Origin: Ascoidea tarda (nom. inval.)
Lineage: Eukaryota > Ascomycota > Saccharomycetes > Ascoideales > Ascoideaceae
NCBI GenBank assembly: GCA_030560485.1
Contig: JAKTTS010000021.1
Location: 1-64,000, forward strand
Direction of reading: 5' to 3'
DNA length: 64,000 bases
In this document: piece by piece, positions 31,262-40,998 of the stretch
How the letters are laid out: every line of letters begins with the position of its first letter
Numbering within the stretch: position 1 is the first letter of the stretch
Notes under the pieces: model-generated
Seen by the model: only the letters and a program-made list of their open reading frames with translations
The model's database searches: none
What the model was told of the DNA's origin: nothing
Made by a program: the position numbers and the translations under genes

Positions 31262-32111
31262 ATTGTAGCTAATTAAGTGAGTAAGTGAGTAAGTGAGTAT
31301 TTAGGTATCTAAATATGTATGTATCAGGTTAGCTATTTTAATATGATTTTTATTTATTTATTAGAATAATCAGTTTAGTTAATTTTTTTTTATTTTTTTA
31401 ATATTTTATTGTTTTATTTTTTTCCGTTTAAGATGAATATCAAGAAATATAAATGAATATAAAATGAAAATTTTTTTTGATAAACTTCACTAAATAAGTT
31501 AAAGAGATAATTAATTAGGTTATTAAATTAGTCGAATAAGTTAAAAATTAGTTTTTAAACGAAAAGAGATAATAAGAAAACTAGAGAGAGCGAGAGAAGA
31601 AGAAAAATGAGTTGATTATTTATTTTTTAAAGAATAAATAATTAACAATAAAAAAAATACATGAATTATTCAATTAAGAATTGACTAAAAGAGAAAGATA
31701 ATGATCTAATTTCACGTATTGAGAAGGAAAATAAAGTGCAAAAGAAAATGTAGTTAATGAACATCGAAAAGAAAATGTAGATTTATAAAGTTTATACAAT
31801 ATTATTTAAAGAGATAGGAAATGGAAATTCAAAGGGATAATAAAGCAAAAAAAGAGTAAAGGCTTATATCATCAATCAGGTCAAAGGTCAAATTGAACAT
31901 TGAGCATTGATCATTGAACATCGAACATTGGTAAAACAATAACAATTTCAGAGGTGAATTGAAATAGGAATTGGTGAATGAGAGACTTGAAACTGTATGG
32001 AATTAAAAGCAAAATTGCTTTTGAAGATTAGCCAAATGGCCAGTAGGAGGTGTTTTTATTTCTTTGTATCGGTGAGCTAGTGTTGGCATTAGAATACCAA
32101 TTTTCAAACAT

Positions 32112-32160
32112 GAAATGATTTTGGAGCAAACAAGAAATGATTTTGGAGCAAACAAGAAAT
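32112..32160. repeat. 22-bp tandem duplication
   Basis: Two perfect copies of a 22-base unit (GAAATGATTTTGGAGCAAAC followed by AA) are followed by a partial third copy, GAAAT. Confidence 0.9.
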
Positions 32161-32384
32161 AATTAAAACACAATTGAATGATAATTGACTGATAATTGAA
32201 TGAGAAGCAGAAAAATCAGGAAAATCAAGAATAATAAAGTAAAGAAAGGGCGTGTATCACTAGGAAAAGAGCCATTTGCCTACAGTAGGTGTTTGGTTTT
32301 GTCCATTGAGTGTATTTACTTATTTATTGGTGAAATAAAAGCAAGGACACATTAGATATGGGTAAATTAAAAACTAGAGGAATT

Positions 32385-32420
32385 CAGTACAAATCAACAC
32401 AAATCAATACAATGTAATAT
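32385..32420. repeat. Short 10-bp-period repeat
   Basis: Decamers AAATCAACAC, AAATCAATAC and AATGTAATAT follow in register. The array is small and belongs to the same general class as the other 10-bp AT arrays. Confidence 0.5.
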
Positions 32421-32879
32421 AAATTTGTTCATGTTTCAAAATCACCTCAGAGGCAACCTGAGCAAACCAGAAATTGGAAAATAATAGGATTTGATGGGGG
32501 ATCTTACAACAAAAGGTGTTGGTAATAACAAACATAATAATATTTATAATAATATTTATAATAATATTTACAGTAACATTTGCAATAATAATGATAATCG
32601 TAATAATAGTAACAATAACTGGATTATTATCCAAACCAAATAAAAGCTATAATCACAGACCTGAATTCTCTAAATGCACTTGTCACCATCAAAGTCTCAG
32701 ACTGATGGGTTTTTTGGAAACATTTTGCACATCATTGGGATGATTTGCAAATCAGCTGCTGCTCTTTTTCTGGTAATTAATTACAAATCAACCCACTTCC
32801 TCCCCAAACAAACCAGGCGACACATCCAACAAAGCCCTCAGTTCACTCGCAGCACTGGAAAAGAAACCCTGAGAGACTC

Positions 32880-33110
32880 ACAGGAAGCTATAGAAAGTTT
32901 ATTTGGGATGCTGAAACACCAGCCGACCGGCGAGTGCGATCCGAGACCGGTACTTCGGCAACGGCAATATTCGGTGCAATTGCGCCCGCAATTGCGATGC
33001 TGCGTGTTTTCGCCGTCGGCGTTGTGCCTTCGTCATTACTACGGTACATGTTCGAAGTGTGCTCGTAGAGACTACGGGTGCTTTCCGAAAAGTAACTCGG
33101 GCTGGTTTTA
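32880..33110. promoter_or_regulatory. Isolated GC-rich island with inverted repeat
   Basis: A GC-rich, CpG-rich patch stands alone in the gene-poor region. It resembles the islands found upstream of genes elsewhere in this window. It contains GCAATTGCG at 32976-32984 and its reverse complement at 32987-32995, separated by CC; each arm itself contains the palindrome GCAATTGC. No downstream coding gene exists within 2.7 kb on the + side or 1.6 kb on the - side. Confidence 0.5.
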
Positions 33111-35289
33111 GATTGGATTTGAATAGGGAAAAGAATGTTATATGACTTTCTCAGCAAAGTCTATTGTCCAGCTCAGAGTAACCAGCAACTGCAAAAGGGC
33201 TAACGAGAGCAGATTGTTCCCCCACTGCCGATTTCTTTCATCCCAACTTGAGATAACATGAAATATGAATCACCAATCATGGAACTGATCGAAAATGTGC
33301 TCATTACCAAATTTTTTGCATTTGCATGTATTTTGTTAATTTTACCGTATTAATTATTTTTGTATTATTTTTGTATTATTTCTGTATTATTTCTGTATTT
33401 TCTTTGACTGTCCAAATTTTTCATCTTAACTATCAGCTAGTATCGATTTATTAGACAGAACACTCCACTGAGGTTCATTTCGTCTGGAAACTGAGCTGGC
33501 AAGTTCAGTTTTAATCGACTGGTATCTTTATTGTCTGTGTTTGTTTGGAGATTGGTTGTTACTGAACATTCGTCATTCATTTTGTAAAATACGATTCTGA
33601 CATTTATTTTGGTTTTTGTGGGTTTTAACTATTTTTTAGCTTTCTATTTTAATTTTTTAGTTTTCTTTTTAGTTTTTTCTTTTTTCTGCGAAAACTCTGA
33701 AAACTTTGGAGGTGTTTTGCCAAAATTCCACAGGTTTCCACTTTTTTTTTCATGTCTTTCACTTGTCTTATAATCCTTTTGCTTTTTCCACTTTTTCCAC
33801 TGATACAAGTGGGCTTTCTTACCTTTGGATCTGAATTTTGACTTATAACAGTATGAAAATATCACTGTTACCTGATTATCTTCTGTTTGGAGACTCAAAA
33901 TACCTCTAATGCCTATTAAAGTTACTCCCAACTTAGTGCTTCACTGATGCTGATTTCAGTCTTTTCGTCTTCACTCTTTCCACCATTTGCACTTGGTTTT
34001 GAATATCAACATGATTCTGTAGAATTTAATGCTTAAACTTATTTAAACTCATTTAGCACAAATTTAAACTATTTTAGAATATTACCAAACTCTATCCCAA
34101 TAGTAATGATAGTGTTGCTCATACTATTACTCGCATTATTATTCACTTTATTATTAATGTTGTTATTCACTTTATTCATATTCACATCCTTCTGGTTTCT
34201 CATTTCTCATTTTTCGTTTCTCTTTTTCTTTCTTTTTGCTTTTAACTTTTTCCATAATCATTTTCTAATCTTTTCTAAAGTTGTTCTATTTTGGTTTAAT
34301 GGGCTAATATTTTGTAATTTTCGAAATGATCTTCCCTATATTACCTTCACTAAACACATATTAATTTAAATCATGGTTATTCACCTTGAATGATCTAACA
34401 TATCCTTTCATTTGTTAAATTCATCATACTATTCTTGATATCTAAATCTAATATCATATTTCTAATTGAGTCTTTTATTTTTATTTTTGTTTTTTCCAAT
34501 TCTTTTCTATTCCCCTTTTGGTGTTGTTGTTGTTTTTACTTTCGCTTTCACTTTTATTTACCCAGTTTTATTAAATCCACAAAGTTTCAACCATTAATTT
34601 GACTTTCTCAGTAGCTTAAAGTCAAAACAAACTTGTTGGTTTGGTTGTTTACATACAAAGGTACAATCTATATACAAATCAGATAGAAATTGTCTTTAAA
34701 CAACTCCAACCAGCAAAATTTACCCTTTGTAGAACCTTTCTCATTTCAGCTGAAGCTATCTTTGATTAAGTCATTTTGATTGCAATTTAAAATCAATTTA
34801 AGGTCAATTCTAAAAATCAATTCCAAGTAATTTTAAATGGATTTTCAAGCCTTCAAACTATTGGAAATTGCTTCATTATTACTGTCACATTTTCATCCAT
34901 AATCATAATCACAAGCATAGTTGCAATTGCAATTATAATTGTAATTATTTTATCTGCTAAAAGACTAAAATCTTTGTTGGTTTTTTATGTTGTCGTTTGT
35001 TCACATTATTCTGAATAACAAAATAGAGTTAACATGATATAGAAAGTAGTAAATTGCAAATAACACTCATTTTTAAAACCTGAATAAGCAAATAAAGTTA
35101 CTGAGCTAAACAATCTAAACCGACTAAGGAAAATAGACTAAATGTGTTAAGTGGAAAATTGCTATAAACTTTTTTTCTGACTATCTTTGTGATTGTCTTT
35201 ATGTCAATCATTATAAGTTAATCATTATAAGTTAATATAATTCGTAACTATAATTGGGAAAAATTGACTTGAGCAATCCATTAGAAATG

Positions 35290-35330
35290 GAGACTTGGAG
35301 AGACTTGGAGAGAATTGAAGAGAATTGAAG
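35290..35330. repeat. 10-bp tandem repeat
   Basis: GAGACTTGGA occurs twice, followed by GAGAATTGAA twice, in exact 10-base register, within the gene-poor region. Confidence 0.8.
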
Positions 35331-35874
35331 AGATTACGGAATATTGTAATTTCCTACTTACTTTCTTAATTTACTGATTATATTATTGGCAAATAGAATC
35401 AAAAGTGTATTAATAATTATGAGTTAGAGTATAATTTATTTAAAGACAAAAAGAATAAGAGAATAGAATAGAATAGAATAGAAACCAAATTTTTAAATGA
35501 AAAACCATAGACAATAGTGTAAAAATAGTGTAAAATGATAAAAGATATTGTAGAAAAAGCAAGTAAACCGAGAAATCTGTGATGAAGATTATATCTATAT
35601 AGTAAGAGTGAAAGAGAAATTAACATCGAAATTAAAATAACAAAGCCAAAGTTGAAGTGAATGAAAGTGAGTGATTGAGTGAGTAAATATTGAAATAGTC
35701 TAGTGATAATAATAGCCGTAATAATAGTAGTAACAATTTGAAATAAAGGTGAAAAATCATTAAAATCATAAACGTTAATAATGTAGAATTAGTGATGGAG
35801 AATTAGTATAGTATAAATATAAATTATAATAAATTACAATAACGATAATAAATTATAGTAGATTAAAAAAAAAA

Positions 35875-36204
35875 TTAGTAGACTCTTTTTTTTCTTGATA
35901 ATTTATTTTGATTGTTATGTAGGCTAAATAATTTTGATATGGTGGATGATTTAGTGTCATTATTATCGTTGAAATTAGTTGTAAAGTTAAGAGAACCTGA
36001 ATAATTTATATTTAAGTCCAAGTCAGTTATAGTTCTAGCAGGACTAGACTGGTTATGAGATTTAAAAGATTTTAGAAGATTTTGAGAAGGGGGAGAGGAA
36101 GAAGAAGACGCAGAAGAAAAGGAAGAGTTTTTAATATTTTTAGTATTAAAATTGAACAACTCAGGTTTATTGAGATCATTGGACAAGTTGATATGAGTGT
36201 AGTG

Positions 36205-36240
<36 letters not shown>

Positions 36241-37221
36241 GGTGTTGTTGTTATTATTGTTACTATTATTATTGAAATGATGATTGCTTTTGTTATTTTC
36301 ATCAGAGGAAGAGTTTGAAGAAAAAGAAGAAGTGGAATCGGGATATTTTTCAGAGTTAGCTGAAAGGTTTGAATCTTTACTCAGTTTTCTTTCAAGTTTT
36401 TCAATGTGGCTATTATCAGAATCTATATGGATACAATTAAAAGAAGAAGGAGATATTGATCTTTGGATGCTGAGATCTATGGATTGAAGAGGGATGGGAA
36501 CGGAAATTTGATGAATTTGTTGGTTATATTTAGAAGAAAAAGACTTTGGAGAAGGCAAGTTTATAGAATGGGATGAAATTATAGAAGAAGGTCTCTTTTT
36601 CTTGATTGTTTTTGAAGAGGAGTTTGAGAGAGAAGTTGCGATGGAGTTGTTATGACTGGAGGGAGTCTTTTCAAGATTGTTTGATTTTATTGAGCTTGGC
36701 TTTGTTGGGGGGCTGTTGAGAGAAAGAGAGTCCTTTTCCTTCTCTTTTTCTTTTTGTCTTTCTTTCAAGTTGATTATTATCGATTTTAGTTGACTGATTT
36801 CGTCCTTTTGAGAATCAATTAGATCATTTTTGTCGTTGATGATCTTCTGTTTTTGAGCTATAATGGTGGATAATTCCATTTTGTTTTTGATAGTCTTGGA
36901 TAGGTTCGAGTCGTAATCTTTATTGAAGATGGATATAAGATTCTGAACAAAATTTTTGTTAGAGTTAAAAGAGCTGATATCAGATCGAGTGTCGTTGCTG
37001 GGGAAAAAGAGAGATTTGATATTGGAGAGATCTGCTTTGATGGCGACCAAGTTGCTTATGTATAGTTGTTTGAAGGAGGTGTAGTGGGAGAGCAAGTTTT
37101 TGTTCTGGTACTGTAGTTTGAGGATCTGGTTTTCCTTCGAAGTCAACTGGCTCTTCAAATCAGAGAGCTGGAACATTAGAGCTTGATAGTCCATATCAGA
37201 AAAGGAGCTGTAGTGCGACAT
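35875..37221 (-). CDS. Coiled-coil protein of unknown function
   Basis: The 448-residue protein starts MSHYSSFSDMDYQALMFQLS. It has an N-terminal coiled coil (about 8-60), a second helical stretch (about 105-165, with KLKERQKEKEKEK-like charge), and a long Ser/Asn-rich disordered region with a 12-residue poly-Asn run. Near the C-terminus is PARTITDLDLNINYSGSLNF and a basic end, SRKKRVY. N-terminal coiled coil plus disordered middle plus a short basic C-terminal motif is the layout of shugoshin or Lrs4-like kinetochore proteins. The C-terminal NYSGSL is only faintly like the shugoshin box, so I do not name it. The open frame continues 110 codons upstream through GC-rich, Cys-rich sequence that looks non-coding; ATG 37221 is preferred. 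Confidence 0.75.
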
Positions 37222-37664
37222 AAGCAAGGCAATATATGGTAGATAAGGAGGAGGTGGTATGGAAGCTGAATGAGACTGGGGTGAGAAGCAGAATCGAGGA
37301 AAGAGCAGCTTAAAAAGATAAAGAGAAAAGCAGGATTTTATATCAAAAAAGCTCGTGGAGGATTTGCTCAAACTACAAAAAATCGCTGCACTTTCGCGAC
37401 AGCTCTCTGGTGCTGCTGAACGTTGCGCCCAAAAGCATGCCGCCGCACAGATCCGCGCACCGCAGCGGCAACAAACACTAAACCGTATTCTAAACATCGA
37501 ACGGTTCTTGCGCGCGTTGAGGCAGATGCATGTACACGCGTTGTGGCGCACTGCAGAGCTATATAGTACGTACAGCCTGGTACGTGTGCGTCTATTATTC
37601 GCTTCCCCTTCTGCTTTGTGGGATCATCCGTCGCTGCTTCTGCTGCCGGAGCTTCCTCTGCTAC
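37222..37664. promoter_or_regulatory. GC-rich island upstream of the coiled-coil gene
   Basis: GC content rises sharply from about 37370, with GCGCGCGTTGAGG at about 37510 and a CTGCTTCTGCTGCC tract at about 37637. It continues past 37900 into the 3' end of the next gene. Frames crossing it on both strands are taken as chance. Confidence 0.5.
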
Positions 37665-38777
37665 TCACTGCTCCCGGTCCATCTGCTCCAACTGCCGCTG
37701 GAGCCGAGAAACGGTGTGCGCCGAGCTGCGAGCCATGGCCAGGAGCCTGTCGCTGGCGGCTGCCACGTGGAACTCCTGCTGCCTCATCTTCGTGTGCTCC
37801 ACCTTCTCGGGGTGAGCGAGAAGAAGAAGCAAGCCCTCGCTCAGGCTGAGGCTGTCGCTCTCCCACCGGTGCTGCGTGCTTCTTCTGCTCCAGCTCTCGC
37901 CGATGGTGCTGGTGCACCACTCGCCCTGCGTCTCTCCTAATCGGTTCATTTGCTCTCCCATTTGGTTCTCAAACTGCTTTCTGTAGTTGTCTAGCTTTCT
38001 TTGTTCTTTGTTTTTGATTTGGTTGTATCCGATCTTCCCAATGATGTTTTCATTTATTTTCCTATTAAGTTCATCAAAGTACCTGATTTCTCTTCCAATT
38101 TCAATCAAAATTCCACTTCCATTGTCGTCATTACTATTATCGCTATTATTTCTATTATCGCTATCATTCCCTCTGCTTCTGGCCCCTTTGGGTTTATCCC
38201 CGTATTTCATCCAAATTCTTTCTTTTTCTTCCTCAATAGACCCCTTCAAATACTCTAGCTTTTTGCTGATATCATTAATCTTAACTTTTAGTTCCAAATT
38301 TATCTCTTCAAAAATTGCTTTGTATTCTTCTTCCTTCATTTTTGTAATTTGCCTTCTTTTACCCTCGTTTAGTTCTTTGATTTTGTTCAACTCATTTATC
38401 CTCAACTTGTCAATATCAATATTAGCCTTCTTGATCTTGTCCCCAATTAAATTATCAATTTCATCGATCTTCTTAATCCTGTCCTCTTTTTCTCGTTTTT
38501 GTTCTAAAACCTGTCTCTCTTTTTTCTGTATTTCATTTAATTCATTTATCAATTCTTCTATTTTTTCCTGTTTAATCTTCTCAAGTCTATCTTTTTTATT
38601 TCTTATACTGTTATTATTATTATTATTACTATAAGTATTACAATGCTTATAATACTTATAATTATCTCGCAATCGGTAATAAACATAACAATATCGTATA
38701 AAAAATACAATAATAATCATCGCAAAAATAATCATATACCCTCGTATTCTGCCTGTAACATTTCCAATTTCCCTCAT
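37665..38777 (-). CDS. N-terminally anchored coiled-coil protein, unknown
   Basis: The 370-residue protein begins MREIGNVTGRIRGYMIIFAM, with a membrane helix at about 14-30. A long charged coiled coil rich in Lys, Glu and Ile follows (about 58-200), then an Asn/Asp-rich linker (205-225) and another helical part. The last 95 or so residues are encoded by the GC-rich island and have a very different composition (ending SRLQRQLEQMDREQ). Whether the true 3' end lies inside the island or the frame merely runs on to a chance stop cannot be told. An extra six codons upstream begin with GTG, so ATG 38777 is chosen. I do not recognise the family. A membrane-anchored tether or SHE10/OSW7-like protein is possible but unproven. 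Confidence 0.65.
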   Translation of the reverse strand: MREIGNVTGRIRGYMIIFAMIIIVFFIRYCYVYYRLRDNYKYYKHCNTYSNNNNNNSIRNKKDRLEKIKQEKIEELINELNEIQKKERQVLEQKREKEDRIKKIDEIDNLIGDKIKKANIDIDKLRINELNKIKELNEGKRRQITKMKEEEYKAIFEEINLELKVKINDISKKLEYLKGSIEEEKERIWMKYGDKPKGARSRGNDSDNRNNSDNSNDDNGSGILIEIGREIRYFDELNRKINENIIGKIGYNQIKNKEQRKLDNYRKQFENQMGEQMNRLGETQGEWCTSTIGESWSRRSTQHRWESDSLSLSEGLLLLLAHPEKVEHTKMRQQEFHVAAASDRLLAMARSSAHTVSRLQRQLEQMDREQ

Positions 38778-39109
38778 TTCAACCCTTATCTTCACTGTAT
38801 AATTGCAATTGCAACTGCAATTGATTCATTTGTACCATATTTACCCAATCTCACTTACCCGTCCGTTTTATTATCTCATAACTATACATGAATATGGAAA
38901 TTAGATCATGGAAATTAGATTATGGAAATTAAACATGATTGAAAATTATAGATGGTTATGAATCTCGCAATTTAAATTTCACTCTTAAAATATATAAAAT
39001 CATCGCTTTACATTGACAATTGTTAATAAAACATTACATTATATTAGATTAAATTATACTATATCAAGTCAAATCAAACTTATTCAACATAATCAACTTA
39101 ATCGCCTTT
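38778..39109. other. Spacer between coiled-coil gene and RPL20 3' end
   Basis: The spacer is AT-rich. The half next to RPL20 contains loosely 10-bp-phased AT units from about 39031 to 39100 (for example ATATTAGATT, AAATTATACT, AAATCAAACT). ATTGCAATTGCAACTGCAATTG near 38801-38822 is a small CAATTG-type dyad. No gene is seen. Confidence 0.5.
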
Positions 39110-40279
39110 CTAATAGAATGTAGAGGCTCTTTTATATGAAAAAGTATTGGTGGACTTAGGAACTCTGTGAGGCAATGGAAATTTAAGATGAGGATGCAAA
39201 AATTGTTTAACGTAGTTTCTCTTGACATCGTCAGTTTTTTCTAATTCAACAACCTTCAAAATATGAATTGATCTAAATCTAGCTCTGTGTCTGGCGGCTA
39301 AATCTTGATACATGATTTCAACAGCACCAACTCTAGTAACATCTCTATATTCTTTATACATGTTGTGAGTACCTGATCTGGAATCATAACGAATCCAAAT
39401 ACCAAAGGTCTTGACTTTGGTTGGGTGAGCTTCAGAGATAACGTTAACTGCAACAATTTCACCAGAGGCCTTTTTAACTTTATGTAACTTTTGTAAGAAA
39501 TACCAGAAACGAGATTTGGCAACAACAATATTTGGTGCAAAAATACGCATACGATATAATTTGGGTTCTGGAACTGATTCCGTTGGTAAACGACGACCAA
39601 TAACTTGATATTCAGTAAGACGAGACACTAAGAAAGGAAAAAGAAAAGAAAAAATAAAAAGTTAGTCATTTTGTTTCAATTTAATAAAAACTTATTTTAT
39701 CTTGTCAATCTCTTCTTCTAGATATATTTGTTTCAATTTAATTTTATCAAAATTTATTTGACACGATTCTTTGTAATTTGATTCCATTTATTATCAATTA
39801 CACGTTAAACTTATATTCGCTATAAGCACTTTATAATAATTCAAAATTAAATCCCATTTACTCTGAATAATTATTATATTTTGAAATATTCAATTTTTTA
39901 TGTTGGTCTACAAATGTTCTTATTCAAACAAAATCACTCTGTACTTCTTCCTTAAAAACAGTTTTATATTTTAAAACACAAAATTTTGATAAATTTTAAA
40001 ATCAGATCCAATTTTCATATTTTGATTGTTATGGTTTTTTTGATTAATATTTTTATTTTATTCTCATTTTATCCGAATCTTTATTAATACAAATTTTTAG
40101 TAAATAATAGTTAATCAATTTTTTTTGAAAAAGAACAATAAGTTGAAATCAGTCTTGTGGATGATGAATTCTTATTAAATCAAATGTAAACACGCTTAAC
40201 AGGACAGACAAAATTAAAACCGATCAAATTGCATTGCAATATGAATTAATTGACTGAGAGTAATATATGATCACTTACT
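39110..40279 (-). CDS. RPL20: 60S ribosomal protein L20 (eL20), start codon split by intron
   Basis: Exon 2 is 39110-39627. It encodes all but the first base of a 172-residue protein starting [14 protein letters not shown] and ending SYKRASTFY, the same length as yeast Rpl20. There is no ATG at the exon-2 start: it begins TG after TTTCTTAG. Upstream, a leader ending CAAAAA is followed by GTAAGT (donor, 40273-40278). Joining A at 40279 to TG gives AAAAATGTCTCG, a good yeast start context. The 651-base intron has GACTAAC as branch site near 39662-39668. Candida proteins also begin MSRL. The product is a large-subunit ribosomal protein at the 25S-5.8S interface. No intronic snoRNA was recognised. 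Confidence 0.93.
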
Positions 40280-40998
40280 TTTTGATACTGTTTGGCTGGA
40301 TATTGTCTAGTTATTTCAACGCTATGGAGGACTGTCGCTTCAATATCTTGTGGTGAATAAATTTGTTGATGACAATTTTCAAGTTTGGAGAGTCATGTGA
40401 GCTAAAAGCAGAAACCAGCGAAAACCTCGCGCACCAGAGGGAGCACCGCTCCAGCGGCGACACGACTGCTTTTCCAATGTGCCGTTCTTATTAGAGCCCT
40501 GCATTTATAAACGTGACCAAATTCAATAGCCCTAGTGCGGGATGCTAATGCAATATTGTCTAATTGAGTGATGTATGCGCCAATCACCCAAATACCTGCC
40601 AAGTGCATTTCACTGCGTTCCCAGCGTTTGCCTAGCAAAAAAAAGTTTGTGTTTGCGTAAATGCTGCAGGTACATGCAGAAGCGGCATCGCTATGGTGCT
40701 GGAGATGGAGAAGGAGAAGGGGCTGGAAAAAGTGCCGAATCTGCTGCTTCGGGCTCTGCCGCCGGTGGAGTGCCAACTGGAAAAGAGGAAGAGAAAGATG
40801 GTGAAAAAGAAGAAAACGATGAAAAAACAGGGTCAACAGAGCCAAAAAGAGGGCGATGGCCTCTTTCAAGATGGTGTTTTCTATTTCTTGTTTGGGAAGT
40901 GCTATGAAGTGTGGAATTTTCTGGTTGGGTATAAATTCTGGTGATCAGCTCCTTCTTTCCTCACCTCACCTTGTCTTTCGCCTCTTCACCACCTCAAA
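40280..40998. promoter_or_regulatory. Divergent promoter of RPL20 and first tandem paralogue
   Basis: GC-richer sequence spans about 40400-40860. A TATA box (TATAAA) at 40930-40935 lies 64 bases before the ATG at 40999. Overlapping open frames on both strands here (about 40402-40944) have no protein-like features. A GGAGATGGAGAAGGAGAAGG purine tract lies near 40700. Confidence 0.5.

Larger units (their letters stand above)
31262..35874. other. 4.6 kb gene-poor convergent region
   Basis: No convincing protein gene is present between two 3' ends. The first part (31480-32340) is purine-rich on the + strand. A GC-rich island lies at about 32880-33110. The stretch 33600-34600 is pyrimidine-rich on the + strand, and 35270-35870 is purine-rich again. 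Minor tandem repeats occur (31277-31300, 32112-32160, 35290-35330). The longest ATG frame is 145 codons (32674-33111) and looks non-coding. I do not recognise tRNA, rRNA, U snRNA, SRP, RNase P or RNase MRP sequences. An unannotated long RNA, an origin or a centromere would all fit the facts. Confidence 0.5.

Noticed and set aside
32674-33111. 145-codon ATG frame in the gene-poor region
   Set aside because: Its second half is the GC island, composition is Cys/Arg-rich and unlike a protein, and no motif is seen. Kept only as a note.
33644-33931. 95-codon Lys-rich minus-strand frame
   Set aside because: It starts at a non-ATG codon and is low-complexity Lys from T-rich DNA on the other strand.
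34106-34369. 87-codon very hydrophobic frame
   Set aside because: It is almost entirely Leu/Phe/Ile from T-rich DNA, typical of chance translation of pyrimidine tracts.
40402-40944. Frames on both strands between RPL20 and the first tandem paralogue
   Set aside because: They overlap a promoter region, are mutually overlapping and have no homology I can see.
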